DNA from: Apostichopus japonicus
Lineage: Eukaryota; Echinodermata; Holothuroidea; Aspidochirotida; Stichopodidae
DNA length: 64,000 nt
NCBI RefSeq assembly: GCF_037975245.1
Contig: NC_092579.1
Coordinates: 19,612,678-19,676,677, forward strand
Direction of reading: 5' to 3'
The notes beneath the pieces are model-generated. The model was not told the DNA's origin. It saw only the letters and a program-made list of their open reading frames with translations, and searched no databases. The position numbers and the translations under genes were made by a program. Position 1 is the first letter of the stretch; each line of letters starts with the position of its first letter. Positions 61,794-64,000 of this stretch are shown one piece after another.

Positions 61794-62240
61794 ACTACAC
61801 ACATAGGCGTAGGTCCCGTAGGAGGCGGGGCTGCAGCCCCCCCCCCCCCGCAACCATTTTTTCCCCATTTTTCTTAGGTAACTACTGAAAGAAAAATAGA
61901 AATAGAAATGAATAGCTTAAAAATTATCTCCTCGGTAATTATTATTACTATTATTATTATAATTAAATAAAGTTCTAAGCTTGGCCGACATTACAACTGT
62001 AAAAGAGAGTTTTGACATAAATGGATCTGTATGCTTTTTCTCCATCTACATAAGACATTTCGTTGTTTACATTAGGTAAGGTACACGATGCCATGCAATG
62101 TAATGACAGATGCTTGCTTATATGATATTGGCATCAATATGTTGAACGCGCGCTTCGAGCGCGAAAAATTTTGGCTTTTTCTTCGGGCAAGTCATTACAG
62201 CCCCCAAATCCAATTGGACTCCTACGCCTTTGACTACACA
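61794..62240. mobile_element. hAT-like MITE, second copy, nested
   Basis: The 431-bp element (61,802-62,232) starts CATAGGCGTAGG and ends CCTACGCCTTTG, flanked by the identical octamer ACTACACA (61,794-61,801 and 62,233-62,240). Its right end (TTCGGGCAAGTCATTACAGC, then CCAAATCCAATTGGACTCCTACG) is the reverse complement of the left end of the element at 10,220. The two are therefore the same family in opposite orientation. It carries no transposase. Confidence 0.92.
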
Positions 62241-62859
62241 CATAGACAGTTTTTGAGGCTGTTCATCGTGGAACATGCATTTCAATGCTCACTGATATGA
62301 TGTTATATCTGCTCTTTGCTTTACAAATTCTAACAGGCGTGTAGCGAGTAATTGCCAAGGGAGGTGCGAAGCCTGTAGGCAAACTATCTAAGCGAAGCGC
62401 CACCATGAGTTGGCGCGAAGCGTACAACAAAAATTTTGGCCGAAAATGCCTCCCAGATTGCTGAAAATGACACTTCCCAGGCCTTGTAAGTTGCATCTAA
62501 GCATTGTCTATTTTGATATTACTGGCGATGTCATAAAGAAAATTTGCATTTCCCGAAATGCGTCATGTTCCCCGACGACTCGGTCGAGTTCAAGAACAGC
62601 CACAGTTGGTTGATACCATATTGCACAATTGTACAATTGTTTAAGGCGTCCATATACACACACGCGTTATGATAGACCATATTTAGTATTTATATAGATA
62701 CATTAGTGAGAGAAGAAAAATGAAAACGTCAACAATGGAGTTGTCGGTGTAAGGGGTAGGGTGAGGCGCACACCCCCTCCGTAATCCTTGATCTGTCACT
62801 GGCTACCCTGTGTATATAATAGGGATCAGCGCTTTAACTATGACTGTTCCTCTTTCTCT

Positions 62860-63010
62860 TCCCGAGGTCTTGGCTTTCTTCTACTCCCTCCTTTTTTCTT
62901 TTTTCTCTCTTTTTTCTTTTTCTTTTCCCTTCCTTCCTCTCCTCCTTTTCTTCCCCCCCCCCCTCCTTTTCCCTTTTTTCTTCTCTTTTTTTCTCTTCTC
63001 TTTTCCTTAC
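62860..63010. repeat. Long polypyrimidine tract
   Basis: About 150 bases almost entirely of C and T on the + strand, inside the composite element. Open frames through it on both strands (proline/phenylalanine- or lysine/glutamate-rich) are artefacts. Confidence 0.9.
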
Positions 63011-63058
63011 CCGGGGGGCGCGCGCCCCCAACGCCCCCCTGGATACGCACCTGCCAAT

Positions 63059-63536
63059 TGAGATACCTGAGGCCCATTAGGACCCCGTGTAGGTTACAAT
63101 TGGAAAACTAAAAGGGCAATAACCTTTACTGGTAACAGTGTGTTCCATACGGCTTTACATGCGCCACGCAATGTTAGCTCATTATTTCATTATGGTCGCG
63201 AGTAAAAACTCCAAAATTTGGACCAAGGTCTTACATTCGGATTTCCAAATCACTAGAGACTGTCTCAAACAATGTCGGCCACACGTGCACGGATGTGTTG
63301 GCGGGAAATTACATAAAAATCGTAAATATGAACCCAATCTGGTATTTGGTTTGATACTTTCTGTCATTTTGAATTACTTTTATCCTTTTACAATCAAAAT
63401 GATGTAGAATTCATTGTTTTCCCCAGAGAAACGTACTTGGTCCATTTCTTTGTATTTTTTTATTTCTTCAAAGAGATCTTTGTAGAGATAAAAAGGAAAA
63501 ATAGACGACAAAAGTGGTATCGCGGTATAGGATGCG
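63059..63536 (+). other. 5' flank/UTR of the calcium-channel gamma-subunit gene
   Basis: Sequence between the composite element and the start codon. No TATA-box or other promoter motif can be called with confidence. Confidence 0.4.
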
Positions 63537-63735
63537 ATGGAGAACAGGAAGTTACTAGCACTTACAATATGGACTGTGGTAGGATCGTATGTAGCATTTC
63601 TAATGATGTGTACTGCGACTTTTACAAATCAATGGATATATACGAGGGAAGTGATGAAGACAATCAATGATACAGGAACAGAAGTTAGAGAGATACGTCA
63701 ACACTCGGGACTGTTAGTCGCTTGTCAAATGGTTG
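63537..63735 (+). CDS. Voltage-gated calcium channel gamma / TARP-type subunit, first coding exon
   Basis: 66 codons plus one base of a Gly codon, with donor G|GTAAGTATG, a near-consensus 5' splice site. The peptide starts MENRKLLALTIWTVVGSYVA. A hydrophobic first transmembrane segment spans about residues 8-27, followed by TNQW (Trp33), an N-glycosylation sequon NDT at 44-46, and HSGLLVACQMVG. This is the layout of CACNG5/CACNG7-type four-TM proteins of the PMP22/claudin superfamily (W...GLW...C). In vertebrates these modulate AMPA receptors or calcium channels at the plasma membrane. The third residue of GLW is Leu60 here. The break in a Gly codon after the Cys-containing motif fits exon 1 of vertebrate CACNG genes. 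Later exons are beyond the window. Confidence 0.88.
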
Positions 63736-64000
63736 GTAAGTATGCCGGGTTGCCATTTTCTTATACACCTTCACGTCCAAACTTTCCCTTAAATTCGGTC
63801 AATGTCTCTTAGCAATGCCAAATTCATTAGCCAATGTAGAAGATGCTAGATATGCTAAAATGGTTAGGTATTACCAGCTCAGATTTTTGTTTTGTCTACG
63901 AATAGGTTGTAGGCCTAAATGTTACATTTTTACTTCTTTTTATTCGTACATTTTTTTTTGGGGGGGGGGGGTGATGTTAAGATATTGCCAGTTTTGAAAG
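63736..64000 (+). other. Start of CACNG-like intron 1
   Basis: Begins GTAAGTATG and runs to the window edge. It includes a T-run followed by a G-run (63,950-63,971). No exon is seen. Confidence 0.75.

Larger units (their letters stand above)
61118..63058. mobile_element. Composite transposon-like element with CCAAT target duplication
   Basis: It starts CAGGCGCGTATCCAGG (61,123-61,138) and ends CCTGGATACGCACCTG (63,038-63,053), 15 of 16 inverted, about 1.93 kb. CCAAT flanks both ends (61,118-61,122 and 63,054-63,058). A stretch TAAGCGGAGCGCCACC ... TTGGCGAGCAGCGTACAA near 61,170-61,210 recurs as TAAGCGAAGCGCCACC ... TTGGCGCGAAGCGTACAA near 62,388-62,428, so two family members or an internal duplication are present. 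The MITE at 61,802-62,232 lies inside. No transposase was seen, and the 5-bp duplication could be chance. Confidence 0.6.

Noticed and set aside
62788-63111. Pro/Phe-rich and Lys/Glu-rich open frames on opposite strands
   Set aside because: Both are translations of the polypyrimidine tract inside a transposon-like element.

Overview
This is animal genomic DNA: AT-rich, intron-dense, with GT-AG introns of 1-9 kb and many short non-autonomous repeats. The protein sequences and the style of the repeats suggest an invertebrate deuterostome, most likely an echinoderm. No species assignment is possible from the window alone.

The anchor gene is the 3' part of a conventional (calcium/diacylglycerol-type) protein kinase C on the + strand, about 11.08-35.22 kb. 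Six in-frame exons encode the end of the V3 hinge and the whole catalytic domain, with glycine loop, catalytic Lys, [14 protein letters not shown]1-type activation loop and APE. Two different C-terminal (V5) exons follow. Both can be joined in phase 0 to the same upstream exon, and each carries its own turn motif, hydrophobic motif and stop codon. The upstream one (25,982-26,146) resembles the PKC beta-II/alpha type. The downstream one (35,073-35,219) closely resembles the beta-I type. This is the same exon choice and order as vertebrate PRKCB. The exons for C1 and C2 must lie to the left of the window.

At the right edge (63,537-63,735), also on the + strand, is the first coding exon of a voltage-gated calcium channel gamma/TARP-type subunit (CACNG5/7-like). 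In vertebrates each conventional PKC gene is followed by CACNG genes (PRKCA-CACNG5/4/1, PRKCB-CACNG3, PRKCG-CACNG7/8/6), so this looks like the unduplicated ancestral PRKC-CACNG linkage in the same order and orientation.

Between them, about 46-54 kb, minus-strand exon-like segments point to an unrecognised, partly unresolved gene. The two most 3' exons join cleanly; the upstream ones do not yet give one continuous frame.

The remainder is intronic or intergenic and rich in repeats. It holds two copies of one hAT-like MITE with perfect 8-bp target-site duplications (10.2 kb and 61.8 kb), a larger element with 'TATCCAGG' terminal inverted repeats enclosing one of them, and a second MITE with related ends (54.8 kb). 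It also holds a tRNA-derived SINE with a 10-bp target duplication (51.3 kb), a cluster of tRNA-like cassettes (43.7-44.4 kb), a near-perfect 200-bp palindrome (43.5 kb) and a reverse-transcriptase relic (55.8 kb). Further repeats are a 1.5-kb minisatellite starting at a PKC splice donor (13.4 kb), a degenerate satellite-like array (51.9-53.8 kb), and a tandem duplication that copied a PKC splice acceptor (20.5-20.7 kb). No standalone rRNA gene, canonical tRNA gene or CRISPR array was seen.
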